A stretch of 64,000 bases of DNA from Fulvia fulva (taxonomy: Eukaryota > Ascomycota > Dothideomycetes > Mycosphaerellales > Mycosphaerellaceae): NCBI RefSeq assembly GCF_020509005.1, contig NC_063017.1, positions 1,984,001 through 2,048,000 of the forward strand, given 5' to 3'. This document shows, in pieces, positions 31,755-42,543 of the stretch. Numbering within the stretch: the stretch's first letter is position 1; each line of letters begins with the position of its first letter. Under the pieces are notes generated by a model, which saw only the letters and a list, made by a program, of their open reading frames with translations, made no database searches and was not told where the DNA came from. The position numbers were made by a program, and so were the translations under genes.

Positions 31755-32429
31755 GGTGAAGGATCTGGGGTGAGTAGTTGCGTGGTGTGTTGTGATGCGT
31801 GCTAAGGTCGAAGGCAGTACGTCCAGACAACGAGACGACCTGATGTTCAGCATGGAGTGGTATATGAAATGTCCTACATGTGTTCAGATGGCATGAAGTG
31901 CCAAATATACCATTATTCTGACGTCACCATTTTATAGCGGAATGCCACGCCTGGAAGATGGCGACAGTTTCGCGTGTCCCATGCCGCTTTCTCAGCGTTC
32001 GTAGACGTCCTTGACAAACTGGGTTGCCTTTGAGAAGATCGAGTGTAATGCGGAAATGAAAGTAGCAACCTGTCCGCGTCGATGGAGGATAAATGCTTGC
32101 CGGCGATTCCAGATCTGGCATGGTGTAGTCTACAGAACTTTGCGAGCAATCCTGTCCGTACCAGCTTGCCAGCTCGTCCGTGAACAAGACATGGAGCAGG
32201 CATGATCGTGCACAGTCGTGCATGCTGCTGCGCCATGCTCGGCATTGTCAAGTCGTCCCCAACTCAAGCAGTCGTGACCACATCCAACAGCTGGGCCAGG
32301 AAGGACCTTGTATAAGTACACCATAGCTCCTACGCGTCAGCACGTCCAGGTTTCATACCAACACCCATGCTCCCTCAGCTTCAGCTTCAGCTTCACTCAA
32401 ACTGAACAGCAGATCACAACCACCCCATC
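31755..32429. other. Divergent promoter region with a possible TATA element
   Basis: Between two divergent genes. TATAAGT at 32311-32317 lies about 113 bp before the start at 32430, followed by a pyrimidine-rich leader with repeated CTTCAG. No coding signal. Confidence 0.4.
32311..32317 (+). promoter_or_regulatory. Putative TATA element (TATAAGT)
   Basis: Located about 113 bp upstream of the epimerase-like start codon, on the coding strand. Inference from position and sequence only. Confidence 0.3.
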
Positions 32430-33200
32430 ATGAAACTCGTCCTCACCGGCTGCACCGGCTTCGTCGGCACCGAGATCCTCACACAATGCATCGCCCACAA
32501 CTACATCAGCCACGTCTACGTCCTCACCCGCCGACCCCTCAACGCCCAGTTCTCGCACAAGAAAGTCACGCAGATCCACCACGAAGACTTCGAGGCATAT
32601 CCCGACGATCTTCTCAATCGGCTGAAAGATGAAGGGGTCGAGGCGTGTATCTGGGCGATAGGAGGGAAGGCGAATCAGTTCAAGAATCTCGATGAGGCAA
32701 GGAAGGTGGGAGTCAACTATCCAGCTCAAGCAGCGGAGGTGTTTGCAAAGCGGTTGGCGACTGCCTTGAAGCCTTACCCTGGATATCCCAAAAATCCTCC
32801 GAAGCCGGGTGAAGGCCGCTTCCCGTTCAGGTTCATCTTCATCTCAGGATGGGGAGCGTGTCAGGACCAATTCAAGAAGCTCTGGTTCATGAACGATACA
32901 AGAAAGATCAAGGGTGCAGCCGAGAAAGCGTTGCTGGGTGTGCCGGCAAACGCGGAAGAGATTGACGGCCACAAATGCTTCGAGACGATAGTGCTGCGGC
33001 CCGGGGGAGTGTTGGCTGGTGGAAACGATGATATGATGACGGTCATCACAGAGGGCATGATACCTTCGATCGCGGTGGGAAGACTGGCGAAGACGGCGAT
33101 CAAGTGTGCATTCGATGGCGGTGTGGAGGGTCAGACGATATTGGAGAACAAGGACTGTTTGGGAGAAGGGTGGGCAGAAGTTAATGCATTGAGGATGTGA
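32430..33200 (+). CDS. NAD(P)-binding epimerase-like (atypical SDR) protein
   Basis: A 256-residue intronless protein starting MKLVLTGCTGFVGTEILTQC, a TGxxGFxG dinucleotide-binding motif at the very N-terminus as in extended/atypical short-chain dehydrogenases. Further signals: HVYVLTRRPL (end of strand 2), ACIWAIGGKA (strand 4), RFIFISGWGACQ, TRKIKGAAEKALL (where family members keep the Lys helix) and ETIVLRPGGVLAGG. The usual YxxxK pair is not obvious; the region KLWFMNDTRKIKGAAE has no Tyr four residues before the Lys, so catalysis may differ or it may be a binding protein. Close relatives in fungi are annotated as nucleoside-diphosphate-sugar epimerase-like; substrate unknown. Confidence 0.8.
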   Translation: MKLVLTGCTGFVGTEILTQCIAHNYISHVYVLTRRPLNAQFSHKKVTQIHHEDFEAYPDDLLNRLKDEGVEACIWAIGGKANQFKNLDEARKVGVNYPAQAAEVFAKRLATALKPYPGYPKNPPKPGEGRFPFRFIFISGWGACQDQFKKLWFMNDTRKIKGAAEKALLGVPANAEEIDGHKCFETIVLRPGGVLAGGNDDMMTVITEGMIPSIAVGRLAKTAIKCAFDGGVEGQTILENKDCLGEGWAEVNALRM

Positions 33201-33353
33201 AGCTATCTGCTGTGCTGGCCACGACCTGACTGCCGTATTATACATTGCTCCACCGAATGTGACCCAGCTGTCCTGTCGCCTCGTTGCTTCATGCCTCTCC
33301 CAAGCTCTCCCCACCCATGGCCCAAAGGATCCCTCCGGGCGCCGAGCTACTGT

Positions 33354-34115
33354 TCAAACCATTGGAGCAAAGGTATCCTCGTCAGAATCCTCCGCAGGAA
33401 TCTGATCGAACTTTGGCGGATTGCTCTTCGAGCGGGCTGTCGCCTTGCGGGGTCCGCCGAAGAGATCATCGTAATCATCTGCCTGCACAGAGTCGCGTGG
33501 AGCAGGAGCAGCTTCGAGGTTGTCGGATGCTTGAACCACCTGAGGCGGCGCCGCAGCAGCACGTCTTGTGGTCGCCTCATCCCGAGCCTCTTGGATATCC
33601 TCTTCTTCATCGCTCTCCTCACGATAGCTCTTACGCGGGCCAGATGAACGTCGGCTTGGCGTCTCACGCTTGCCGACAGTGTCGAAGCTCATATTCTTCT
33701 CCTCGTCCGAATCGTCCTCGTCTGACATGCGTGTGGTGCGGGCGCGCTTGGCGCTACTGGATGGTGTCTTTGGCGGTGCTGCTCGCTTGGCCGATGGAGT
33801 GGTCTTGATTGGGGTTCCCTTGGAAGCGGCGCCTAGACCACTTTTGGGACCACTTCCCTTCTTCAGCTTGGAAATGTGCTGGGAGATCGCAGAGCCGGTC
33901 GGGGTACACTCGTCATTCGCTATTTCCGCGTCAGCAGGGAAGCCTTCGGTCGGTCTCATCCACCAAAGTGTTCGGATGGTCCTGGATTGGTACTTACGAT
34001 ACTTCTCGGCCCACTTCTTGGCGACGTCGTTCCAGTTAACATTGATGTTGTCCACCAGTAGCATGAACAGCATGTGGTCGCGTTGGACGTCCCAATTGGC
34101 CTTCTTGGGTGCCAT
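33354..34115 (-). CDS. SANT/Myb-like small nuclear protein
   Basis: About 227 residues. Exon 1 (34115-33998) gives MAPKKANWDVQRDHMLFMLL and NWNDVAKKWAEKY; the 78-bp intron (GTAAGT...GAAATAG) joins at a split codon to PNDECTPTGSAISQHISKLKK. Together this forms a three-helix, SANT/Myb-like DNA- or histone-binding unit (residues 7-60). The rest is disordered and basic/acidic, with KRAAPPKTPSSSAKRARTTR (likely nuclear signal), Ser/Asp/Glu-rich patches and a DDYDDLFGG motif. Reading through the intron leaves the frame open, so an unspliced form would insert 26 residues. The next gene on the same strand has the same plan. Function unknown; a chromatin or transcription role is inference. Confidence 0.78.
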   Translation of the reverse strand: MAPKKANWDVQRDHMLFMLLVDNINVNWNDVAKKWAEKYRKYQSRTIRTLWWMRPTEGFPADAEIANDECTPTGSAISQHISKLKKGSGPKSGLGAASKGTPIKTTPSAKRAAPPKTPSSSAKRARTTRMSDEDDSDEEKNMSFDTVGKRETPSRRSSGPRKSYREESDEEEDIQEARDEATTRRAAAAPPQVVQASDNLEAAPAPRDSVQADDYDDLFGGPRKATARSKSNPPKFDQIPAEDSDEDTFAPMV

Positions 34116-34818
34116 CTTGAGATCGCGGTGCTGGTAGTATGGGAAATGGTTGATGATGCGATATCGCGAATGGACTCGGCGGCAGGCAACTCCGTGCGTG
34201 GAGATGGATGATGTGTTGGTATACCACCGTATACGAAGCTTGTCGAGGTGGTTTACTCGAATGTGTGAGGTTAGTCTAAGATCCAAAGCTAGGACAGATG
34301 GACGGAGCTTTGTAGCCGTTGACTTAAGTGAGGGCACGTGAAGTTCGCACCAAAGTTCAGTGTGAGAGAACGAAACCTCACCTTGTAGTGAGTAGGAGCA
34401 CCTCCACAAGCCTGGCTTGTTACTTGGTCAACGCACATGAATTACACTTTGCGTGCTCCGCGCGATCCTTGAAAGTGCTTGCATTCAGCCCTGACCTAGA
34501 AGCCAGGGTTTCGCGTTGTAAATTCGTGAGGTCCTTTTGAAAGGAGAGATGAGGGACTGTGCAGCGTAGGGTGGGGAGCAGGGCCAAAGGTTGCAGATGA
34601 GAGCTCGATACTGGTCTACAATAATCACGTCATCGAAAGGACTCGGTCAGTATGATGTGCTCATCTGGTTGAACTAGTGGTGGTGTCCATTGTGAAGTCC
34701 AAGTCCCATTGAGCTACTCTATACTGCTTGTAGACCGAACAGACCGTAAGCAGACAGCCTCTAAGGACACACTCGCTTCCCCAAGTCACTCCACGAACTC
34801 CGCATGAACTGATCGTAC
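34116..34818. other. Intergenic between the two SANT-like genes
   Basis: About 0.7 kb without coding signal; promoter of the downstream SANT-like gene and terminator of the upstream one. Confidence 0.4.
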
Positions 34819-35347
34819 TCAAACAAATGGGAAGTCGTTGTCACCCAAGCCGTTACCATAGTCGAAGCCGGCGTTCGGCGTAAACGACATATCATTGCCG
34901 TCAGCCAGTCCACTCATGTCGTCAAAAGACAGGCCGTCCTCCAGATTCTCCTGCTTGATGCTACCCTTCTTCGACTTTGGCGTAGACTTGGTCACCTTGC
35001 CGTTGGTGACAGTGCTGAGGGGATCCTTCTTAGGTGTCTTCGGCTTCCGCGGTGTGCTGGATGCGGACTTGGTGCGTGAAGGGGTGGTAACACCGCTGCG
35101 CTCGCCATTATCGATCTCGTCTTTGAGAGTGGTGGCTTCCTTCTTGATCTTGCGGAAACGGTTCTCGAGGGTGTCGTAGGTGGTGCCGAAGTAGGCGGCG
35201 GTCTGTTTCAGATCGATCTGTGACATGGTCAGTGGGTATGGTAAACCGGGAGAGGGGCATGCTGACCTTGACGCCGGTGGCGATGACGGCGGCGACGACA
35301 CGCTGCCAGGTCTCGGGGCTGTTCCAGTCGAGTGTTCCTTTAGCCAT
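34819..35347 (-). CDS. SANT/Myb-like small nuclear protein (second of a pair)
   Basis: About 159 residues. Exon 1 (35347-35267) encodes MAKGTLDWNSPETWQRVVAA and VIATGVK; the 49-bp intron (GTCAGC donor, CACTGAC branch, GTCACAG end) joins phase 0 to IDLKQTAAYFGTTYDTLENR and FRKIKKEATTL. This gives a compact helical DNA-binding-like unit, then a Lys/Pro/Thr-rich basic stretch (TPRKPKTPKKDP) and an acidic end (FDDMSGLADGNDMSF, GDNDFPFV). The layout (N-terminal helical unit interrupted by one intron, then basic and acidic disordered tail) parallels the gene 1 kb to its left. No characterised homologue recognised. Confidence 0.76.
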
Positions 35348-36347
35348 GACGACGACGGTTACGCTGTGATGGTAAATTCCCGCTGTTGAAGGCTGTGAGT
35401 TGTGTTGCTGTAGATGTTGTTTGACGTGAGAGGTGATGATAAGAAGCAGTAAGGTGAGGGATGGGCTCCAAAGGGTGCCGTTTGTCGCTGTCAGACGCGC
35501 TGAACTCTCTTTGGTGCCAGTTTTAAGTGACACGAGGAAAGTGATGGTAACTCGACACTTTGCACACGATCAGCCCGCATCAGTTCACTGCGGGCCAATC
35601 ACATGTTGTCAGGAGCACTGTTTCGCTACAAGCTGCCTCCGTCACTTGGGCACAGTTAGTGGCAGCTTCTCTGCACAAATCTCAAGAGTCGTTTGCAGCG
35701 TATCGAGATGCAAGCACTTTATACGGCGCCTCGCGCGTCGCGACAAAACAGGAGATTGTGACCACGACCAGCATTGTAGCACCCCAGTAGCAACCAGGTT
35801 CGTCTCCATGGGCTCACATCAAGTCGTGCTGGAAGTGACAGATTACCTGCGAGCTGCCCCCTGGCTGCGCAAAGCATATCAATATCATCTTGCCAGTGAG
35901 TGTGTGACTCACGGCTTCACGGGCTCGCGCGGATGGAGCAGAAGTTCGTTGTTTCGTGTCATGATGGGTGGTGAAGCAGCGTGAAAGCGGAGAGGTGAAG
36001 TCGAAGATGCTTTGACCATGCGACAGGGATCCGCGCTTCCCCCTTGTCGCGGGAGCTGCGCGAACTCTTCATCGATCACGAACACCTCGCCATCGACAAA
36101 CAAAGCGACATGAGACGTACGGAGATGCGAATTCACCCTCTCTACGGTACTCTATGACGGGCCAACAAGGCCCCATCGACGAGAGCGACAGCAAGTGCAA
36201 GAGCCTCTCACGGTAGGTCCGATCCTTCGCAGGCCCCCATCTCCTCAATGTCAACCAACTTTCTTCCCACCGGCAGTACAAAGCAATACCTTCCCTTCCA
36301 TTTCCTGAACAGCCAGTGATACACAAAGTCCGCAATCGTCCTGTGGC
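35348..36347. other. Divergent promoter region, about 1 kb
   Basis: Between the SANT-like gene and the S9 peptidase. A 58-codon frame from ATG 35809 (MGSHQVVLEVTDYLRAAPWL) is the only coding-like item and is weak. Confidence 0.35.
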
Positions 36348-38419
36348 ATGGGCGACGCATCTATTGCAATGGAACCCATCTCCGAACGAAAACAACTGTA
36401 CCAAGATCTCTGTGACCTGGAGATCCCAAGCGTGATCAAGCTCTCTCCAAATGCTCGCCAAGTCTTGTACGCCACCAATCTAACCTGGAGCCAGAAAAAG
36501 GGGAAACATTGTCTTTCCACGATCTGGCTAGGGGAGACGGGTCAAGCGAACTCTTCTCGGAAGTTAACATCTGGTCTGTCCAAGGACTATTGGCCTCGCT
36601 GGAACCCAAATGGCGATAGCTTAGCTTTCATCTCTGACCGTGCTGAGGCCGGTAAGAAATGGGCTATATACATGATGAACGTCAGGAATGGCACTGTCGA
36701 AGGCGAGGCGTATCCTATCACGGACACTGATAACGAACGTCCCATAGCCGCTTTCGAGTTCTCGCCAGATGGCAAGAGGATCGCCTTGATTCGTGCAGAC
36801 CCCAAGACTGCCGAAGAGAAAGCCCGCGAAGACAACGGCGAGGACTGGCAGGTCTGGTGTGAAGATTGGACGTATGATAGATTGTACGTGATTGACGACC
36901 TTACGACCAGGAAAGTGTCTCGAGTCACCGGAGAATCTGGTCAGCAACGGCATGTCACTGGCTTCTGCTGGAGCCCTGATTCCGAAAACATCGTCTTCGC
37001 GAACACTAAGTCGCCGCACATCGAGGAACCATACCTCACCGGCTCGGACATCTCCATCTTGTGGCTAGGTCAGTCGACCCGGGAGACTGTTGGACACATT
37101 CCCAACGTCGTGAAGAATGTAAAGTGGGCTGCTGATGGGAAGATCTACTTTTGCTCAGGTACGCCCGATGACAAAGAGTGTGCCGGCCACTGTGTATACG
37201 CTATTCCTAGAAGATACATTCTACGCCCCCGTTGGCGAGACGTACGAAGCACGTCCGGGCAGCTTTTGGTGTCGAGAACGACGTTGATAGCATCACCTTG
37301 GTAGAAGGTCGGGTTGTGGCGAAGGTGCAGCATGGCCTTCGAGATCAGATCTGCCTCGTGCCATCCGGCGAAGTCATGTATTCGGAACATGCAGAGATTC
37401 AAGCTTTCGATGTAACCCTGGGGCCGAACAACAAAACGATCATCGCCGTCGCCACCTCCGACGTCAATGCGCCTATAGAGGTTTATACTCGCGATATTGA
37501 TGCCCAGAACATGGTCAAGCTGTCAACTCATGGCGCAACGTTCTCGGACCGCACATTTGGAACCTGCCAATTCCTCAATACCCGCTCCGCCGACGACAAG
37601 GTCGAGCTTGACGCAGTCCATCTAACACCATCATTGGCGACGCCTTCATCGTCGACACCACTACCGACGGTGGTCCTCATCCATGGTGGGCCTACTTCCC
37701 GCAACACCAACGCCTTCAACACTCTCTACTACTTCTGGACACCATACCTCCTATCCTTAGGCTACGCCATCCTCCTGCCGAACTACCGTGGAAGCAGCGG
37801 CAAAGGTGAAGCCTTCGCCTCCTGGTCCATCAAGCCCTCTGGCCGTGGAAAGTATGACCATGAAGATGTTATCACTCTAACGCAACTCGTCGTCGATCAG
37901 GAGCTGGCAGATCCAGGCAAGCTGATGGTAGGCGGGCTATCCCAAGGCGGCTTTTTGACATACTTGTGTAGCGTTCGCAACGACCGAGAATGGCGCTTCA
38001 AGGCAGCCATAGCTCTTGCCGGCATCACGGACGTAGACACAATGGCACTGACATCTGATCTTGGCGCAACTCTCGAGACCGAGCTAAGTGGCGGCCGCAC
38101 GCCGTGGAATGTGCCAAAGGTGGATACTCGTAGCCGCCAGGCGTCGGCTCTTTGGGAGTTTCACGAAGCGATGCAGAGGAGTAAGGAGACTGGCAAGATG
38201 ATTGTGCCACCGATGTTGATTATGCACGGTGAGAAGGATGAGAGATGTCCCATCACCCAGGCTTGGGGCATGAGGAGAGCACTTGCTGGCCAGAATTTGC
38301 CATTCGAGTTCGTGACGTATCCGAGGCAGGGCCACCTTTTCGCTGAGCAAAAGCTTTGGAATGATATGGCTGAAAGAGTTGGTAGGTGGTGCGATACGTA
38401 CATCAGGCCTGGAAGATGA
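36348..38419 (+). CDS. S9 prolyl-oligopeptidase-family serine peptidase (acylaminoacyl-peptidase-like), with a frameshift
   Basis: Start ATG 36348 (MGDASIAMEPISERKQ). The N-terminal part is a beta-propeller with repeated WxPDG-like blades (YWPRWNPNGDSLAFISDRAE, FEFSPDGKRIALIRADP, FCWSPDSENIVFANT). A 52-bp intron (37159-37210, CAG|GTACGC to CCTAG) leads to EDTFYAPVGETYEARPGSF. Then the frame breaks: a run of four T at 37264-37267 puts the conserved continuation (GVENDVDSITLVEGRVVAKV) one base out, and three T would restore it. The C-terminal hydrolase has VLIHGGPTSR, the nucleophile GGLSQGGFL, acid MHGEKDERCP and His RQGHLF. All catalytic residues are present, so the gene looks functional apart from one extra base, which may be a sequencing or assembly error. 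Confidence 0.82.
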
Positions 38420-38454
38420 ATTGAGGCCTGAAAAGGCTCGAAATACAGCAAACA

Positions 38455-39096
38455 TCAGCCACGATTTGGCTCGGTCAGCAGATCCAGCAGCTCAAATGCT
38501 TGTTCCAGACCCGTGGAGTCGTCTTGACAGCGCGACTTATGTTGGAGCCTCTTTACCCGACCGTCAACCGCGCGTGCCCAAGTCACGCCGTAGTCATCAG
38601 CGGGCTCGCCTTGGCTCCACATCCTTACGCTATCCATAGCAACTCCCATCGACGACAATCTATCGCAAAGCGCTCGTGCGTCTATGCGTGCAACGGTCTC
38701 AGCCGCTTCCGTATGGGAGCACCTCCTGCGCACCATCATGTCCTCTGTCTTCTGAATTGGGTGACCTCCAACCCATTCGAGTGAAAGAGACCGGATCCTG
38801 GCAGCATTCTTGATGCCGATACGTCGTAACCAGATGTAGACATGAGCCAGGCCGAGGGGGCAATCGATTCGGTAGTAGAACTTGTTCTCGGCGTAGAGAG
38901 CGTGAAGACATTCTGCTCTGATCAATTTGCATGTTTTGACGAGACCTATCTCGTGTAATTGTGGGCGCCTATGACGCTCTGGACCGCCCCAGCAGTGTCT
39001 GATATCCAGGTTGTTTTACTCTGTTAGAACAAAGTGCCAGATCATGTTGCGCAGCTCTGGCGGCAGGTTCAGGAGGCGTGATGGCATGGTGGCCAT
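38455..39096 (-). pseudogene. F-box/2EXR-like protein gene with one in-frame stop
   Basis: ATG 39096 opens MATMPSRLLNLPPELRNMIW, the LPPELRN start typical of a large fungal family with F-box-like N-termini. The frame reads HFVLTE then TAA (39018-39016) and continues in the same frame NNLDIRHCWGGPERHRRPQL into VKTCKLIRAECLHALYAENKFYY, the conserved second block of this family, to a stop at 38455. No GT-AG intron can remove the TAA. The codon could descend from CAA or GAA by one change. Total length without the stop is about 213 residues, normal for the family. It is therefore either a young pseudogene, a readthrough gene, or a sequencing error. Confidence 0.7.
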
Positions 39097-39391
39097 GGTT
39101 CAGAGATGAGGATGATGTGATATGGCCAACAATGTTGCGGCGAAGAATTTTTAAAGGATGGCTGTGCTGACTTCAAGGACCAGCTGACCGCGGCAAATGG
39201 ACACGCTCTCAATCGCCCTTTGTGTCAGCGCGGTGTCCACAATCTGATCGAGAGGGCCATGCGTACATCCACTGGACAGCCCGTGGGGACGCTCCAGGGG
39301 TGGATGGGGAGGGGAAAACGGACATTAGTGCATCGCTGTACGATATCCAGCGTGAGGTCAAGGCATTTGAAATACGATAATCTTGGTCATT

Positions 39392-40300
39392 TCAATCATC
39401 GTCGTCCGAATCATAGGCGCCTAGTCCTAGACCAGCCGCGGGCGCAGCAGCAGGTGCAGCAGATACAGGTCCTGTAGCCACAGCTGGCACCGCTGGCTTC
39501 TCAATCACCTGCGGCTTCTTGATGCCCAGTAACGAGACAGGCTCCTTCTTCTTCTTGACCTGCCGCTCAAATGACGGTACAGCAGGCGGAGGCATAGCGA
39601 TTCTGTCTGCAGCTTCCCTCTCTGTCTCGTCTTCGAGACCATCGTCTCCCAATCGCCTCACTCGTTCTCCTGTCGAGCTCTGAAATGCCATCCTAGCCTG
39701 TTCCTCCAGCTCTCTTTCGATTCTCTCTGCTTCCTCGTCCACTTTGTCCGGTGCCTCTACCACTGCTGCACCTCCCATCTCCGCCCTTGCTCTCGCAGCG
39801 TTCCGATGTCTCACATCGTCCAGCGCATCTGCAATAGCCATCTCCGTCTTCGCATCAATTGTCTTCTTTTCCAAATCTTTCATCGCATCCTTCTCATCTT
39901 CCTCCTTCTGTATGCGATCCAGCCTCTCCTCCTCCGTCTCCTCGGCTAACTTCGACTCTCTCCACGGCTCAAAGTTCCGCTTGGCTCCTCGCTCGCATGT
40001 GTAGTCCATGTTCTTCGGGTCCGTCTTGAAAGTGATCTCTGCAGAACATCGTGTACATCGGATGTAGAAGCGGAATATGGTGATGGCGTAGTATTTCTCC
40101 TCAGTGGTCTCCTTCCGCGAGTTGAACTTTCGACCTTTGTAGATGTATTCGCCGCAGGACGTACATCGCATGCTGAAGGGCGCCATCAGACGGACTGTCT
40201 GCTGCTTGGGTCCTGTCTGCTTGGGACCTCGTCGCCGCTCGAGCTTGGAGGGGTCGAAGTCCGGTGGGTAGTACTTGGTGAGCACTTTTCGTTCGGACAT
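39392..40300 (-). CDS. yju2: Yju2/CCDC94 (CWC16-family) splicing factor
   Basis: A 302-residue intronless protein. It starts MSERKVLTKYYPPDFDPSKL, the exact family opening, followed by RLMAPFSMRCTSCGEYIYKGRKFN and FYIRCTRCSAEITFKTDP, which hold the CxxC pairs of the zinc-binding domain. Yju2 enters the spliceosome with the Prp19-linked proteins and promotes the first catalytic step by positioning the branch helix near the 5' splice site. The middle is a long charged coiled coil (ESKLAEETEEERLDRIQKEE, then EEAERIERELEEQARMAFQS) and the tail is Ala/Pro-rich ending in an acidic cluster (AYDSDDDD). It is divergently transcribed from the APC/C gene. Confidence 0.95.
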   Translation of the reverse strand: MSERKVLTKYYPPDFDPSKLERRRGPKQTGPKQQTVRLMAPFSMRCTSCGEYIYKGRKFNSRKETTEEKYYAITIFRFYIRCTRCSAEITFKTDPKNMDYTCERGAKRNFEPWRESKLAEETEEERLDRIQKEEDEKDAMKDLEKKTIDAKTEMAIADALDDVRHRNAARARAEMGGAAVVEAPDKVDEEAERIERELEEQARMAFQSSTGERVRRLGDDGLEDETEREAADRIAMPPPAVPSFERQVKKKKEPVSLLGIKKPQVIEKPAVPAVATGPVSAAPAAAPAAGLGLGAYDSDDDD

Positions 40301-40643
40301 CTTGGCTGAGCGCCCTGGTTGGTATGGGGTGGTGTTGCGACCTTCGTTGGTCTGTGGAAGTGTGTGTCAAAGTAGTAAGTTGAGTTGTGAATGTCGCAAA
40401 GGTCATTTTTAGAAAGGCACGAGTCAGGCGAAAGGCAGGAGCGGACTCAGTTCCGGATGATCCCCGCTTCCATGTGACAGAGGTAAACAACGAGACGGCA
40501 GACGCGATCTTGACTTTCTTCAGGTTTGTATCCGCAAAAATGGCATTCACGAGGACGCGCACGTGCTTACTGGTTGCAGGTGCGAGCTCAAGACATCTCG
40601 TTAGCATCATTCGTCGAACACGTCTCGATGATATTGGATGAAC
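40301..40643. other. Divergent promoter of yju2 and the Apc6 gene
   Basis: A 343-bp head-to-head spacer between two essential genes; no coding signal. Confidence 0.5.
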
Positions 40644-42543
40644 ATGGAGGGAATGCATAACTTCTTGCGGAGCTGGCGACAGGATGCGCTGGACAGACAA
40701 CAGTATGACACGGCCATATTCGTTGGCGACAAACTGCTCGCTTTGACAAGTATGTAAGCTTCATGGCGTGTGTCATGAGCCATATTGACGTCCGCCAGAA
40801 TCCGACGACGACACGCTCGCTCTCGCGCATACCCATTTCGCAGCTGGTAACTACACGCGAGCATTAGCATACGCTTCGAGATCGGACCTCATACAACGAA
40901 AGGCCTCCGCACGATATCTGGCGGGACATTGCTACGTCAAGCAGAACCGACACGACGATGCACTCGCTCTGCTGGGCGACAAGAACCCGGTGCACTTGAT
41001 CACGACGGCAGACGGCGCACGGCGGAAGCTGCAGCACATTAGCAATGGACTGTCGAGCAAGCAACATGGAAAGTCGCGCATGCCGAACCGAACAGACAGG
41101 GTCGATCGAAGTGAGGAACGAGATCGAGAAGATGCATCGAATCTGAAGTACGAGGCGGGAATGTGCTATCTGCGAGGGCTATGCTTTGCGAAGCAGAACG
41201 CCTTTGACCGCGCCAAGGAGTGCTACAAGGATGCTGTGCGCATCGATGTGCAGTGTTTTGAAGCCTTCAGTCAGCTCGTACGGAACGCCTTGATGACACC
41301 AGAGGAAGAATGGCAGTTCTTGGATAGCCTCAATTTTGAAAGCATACCTCCTCCGGCAGGGGAGACAGCAGCGGTACCGGAAGCGGCAGACTTTACGAAG
41401 AGTCTCTACACGATGCGACTGAACAAGTATACCAGGAGAGAGGAGTTCGATGCCGCGATCGAGACGTTGGAGAACTACAAGCTAGACGACAACCCGGACA
41501 TCCTCCTTGCCAAGGCAGAGAAGCTGTTCAATGCTTCTCGACTACGATCGGCTGTCGAGCTGACGAACGAGATTCTCGGCGCCGACCCTTACAACTTCGC
41601 CTGCATACCGCTACACCTCTCGCTACTGCACAAGCTGAACGAAGTCAACGCGCTGTTCGCGCTGTCACACGACCTGGCCGATACGCATCCGCACGAACCG
41701 TGCACATGGCTTGCTGTTGGAACTTACTACCTCGCCTCGAATCGCATACCGGAAGCACGATCATTCTTCTCGAAAGCTAGCATGATGGACCCGCACTTTG
41801 GGCCAGCCTGGATTGGGTTTGCTCATACGTTTGCCGAGGAAGGAGAAAGCGATCAAGCTATTGCTGCATACAGCACTGCCGCACGTCTGTTCCAAGGGTC
41901 GCATCTACCGCAGCTGTTTCTGGGGATGCAAGAGATTGCGCTTGGGAATCTGAGTATTGCACGGGAGTACTTGACGGCAGCGTACAATCTGTGCAAGACT
42001 GATCCACTCCTTATCAACGAGCTTGGCCTGGTATCTTACATGGACGACGACCTCGAGCCCGCGATACGACAGTTCACTCTAGCACTAAGTATCGTGGACG
42101 AGAATGAAGCACCTGCGAGCCAGTACACTGTCATCCGTCTCAACCTGGCACATGCTTATCGAAGATCAGGCCAATATGCTGAAGCACTGGAGGAATTTGA
42201 TGAAGTCATCAGATTGGGTATGCAGGATGCTGGCGTCTTCACATCGAAAGGACTGACCTTGCTCGATCTCGAGCAACCTTTCGATGCCACAGTTGCATTG
42301 CACTCAGCTCTCGCCATCAGCCCTCAGGATCCGATCGCAACAGAACTACTCAACAAAGCACTCGAACAGCTCGAAAAAGTCAGCGTGCTAGCGGGTGCCG
42401 ACGAAGACGAGCTCGATGCTCGATTACGGAACAACCTTGTCAACATACATCAGACACGAAGCACGGGCAGGAGGCAGGGCCGACGCGTACAGCAGAGCGA
42501 CGGTATGGACCTGGACGGTGCCGGTGATGACGACTCGCCTTAG
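40644..42543 (+). CDS. Anaphase-promoting complex subunit Apc6/Cdc16/Cut9 (TPR protein)
   Basis: About 616 residues. Exon 1 (40644-40749) gives MEGMHNFLRSWRQDALDRQQ and YDTAIFVGDKLLALT, the typical Cut9 N-terminus; the 49-bp intron (GTATGT donor, ATTGAC branch, CGCCAG end) joins to KSDDDTLALAHTHFAAGNYT. The rest is a chain of tetratricopeptide repeats, such as YLRGLCFAKQNAFDRAKECY, LAVGTYYLASNRIPEARSFF, WIGFAHTFAEEGESDQAIAA and LNLAHAYRRSGQYAEALEEF. The subunit is a scaffold in the TPR lobe of the ubiquitin ligase that drives mitotic exit and binds Cdc26. It ends in a basic Arg-rich segment and an acidic tail. Length is slightly short of yeast Cdc16 because the N-terminal extension is missing, as in Cut9. 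Confidence 0.92.

Noticed and set aside
35809..35984. 58-codon frame MGSHQVVLEV...
   Set aside because: Short, no family, inside a divergent promoter; not supported beyond an open frame.
37159..37210. A first frameshift in the S9 peptidase at the CCTAG position
   Set aside because: Explained by a normal 52-bp intron (CAG|GTACGC...CCTAG) that restores EDTFYAPVGE; only the later TTTT shift remains.
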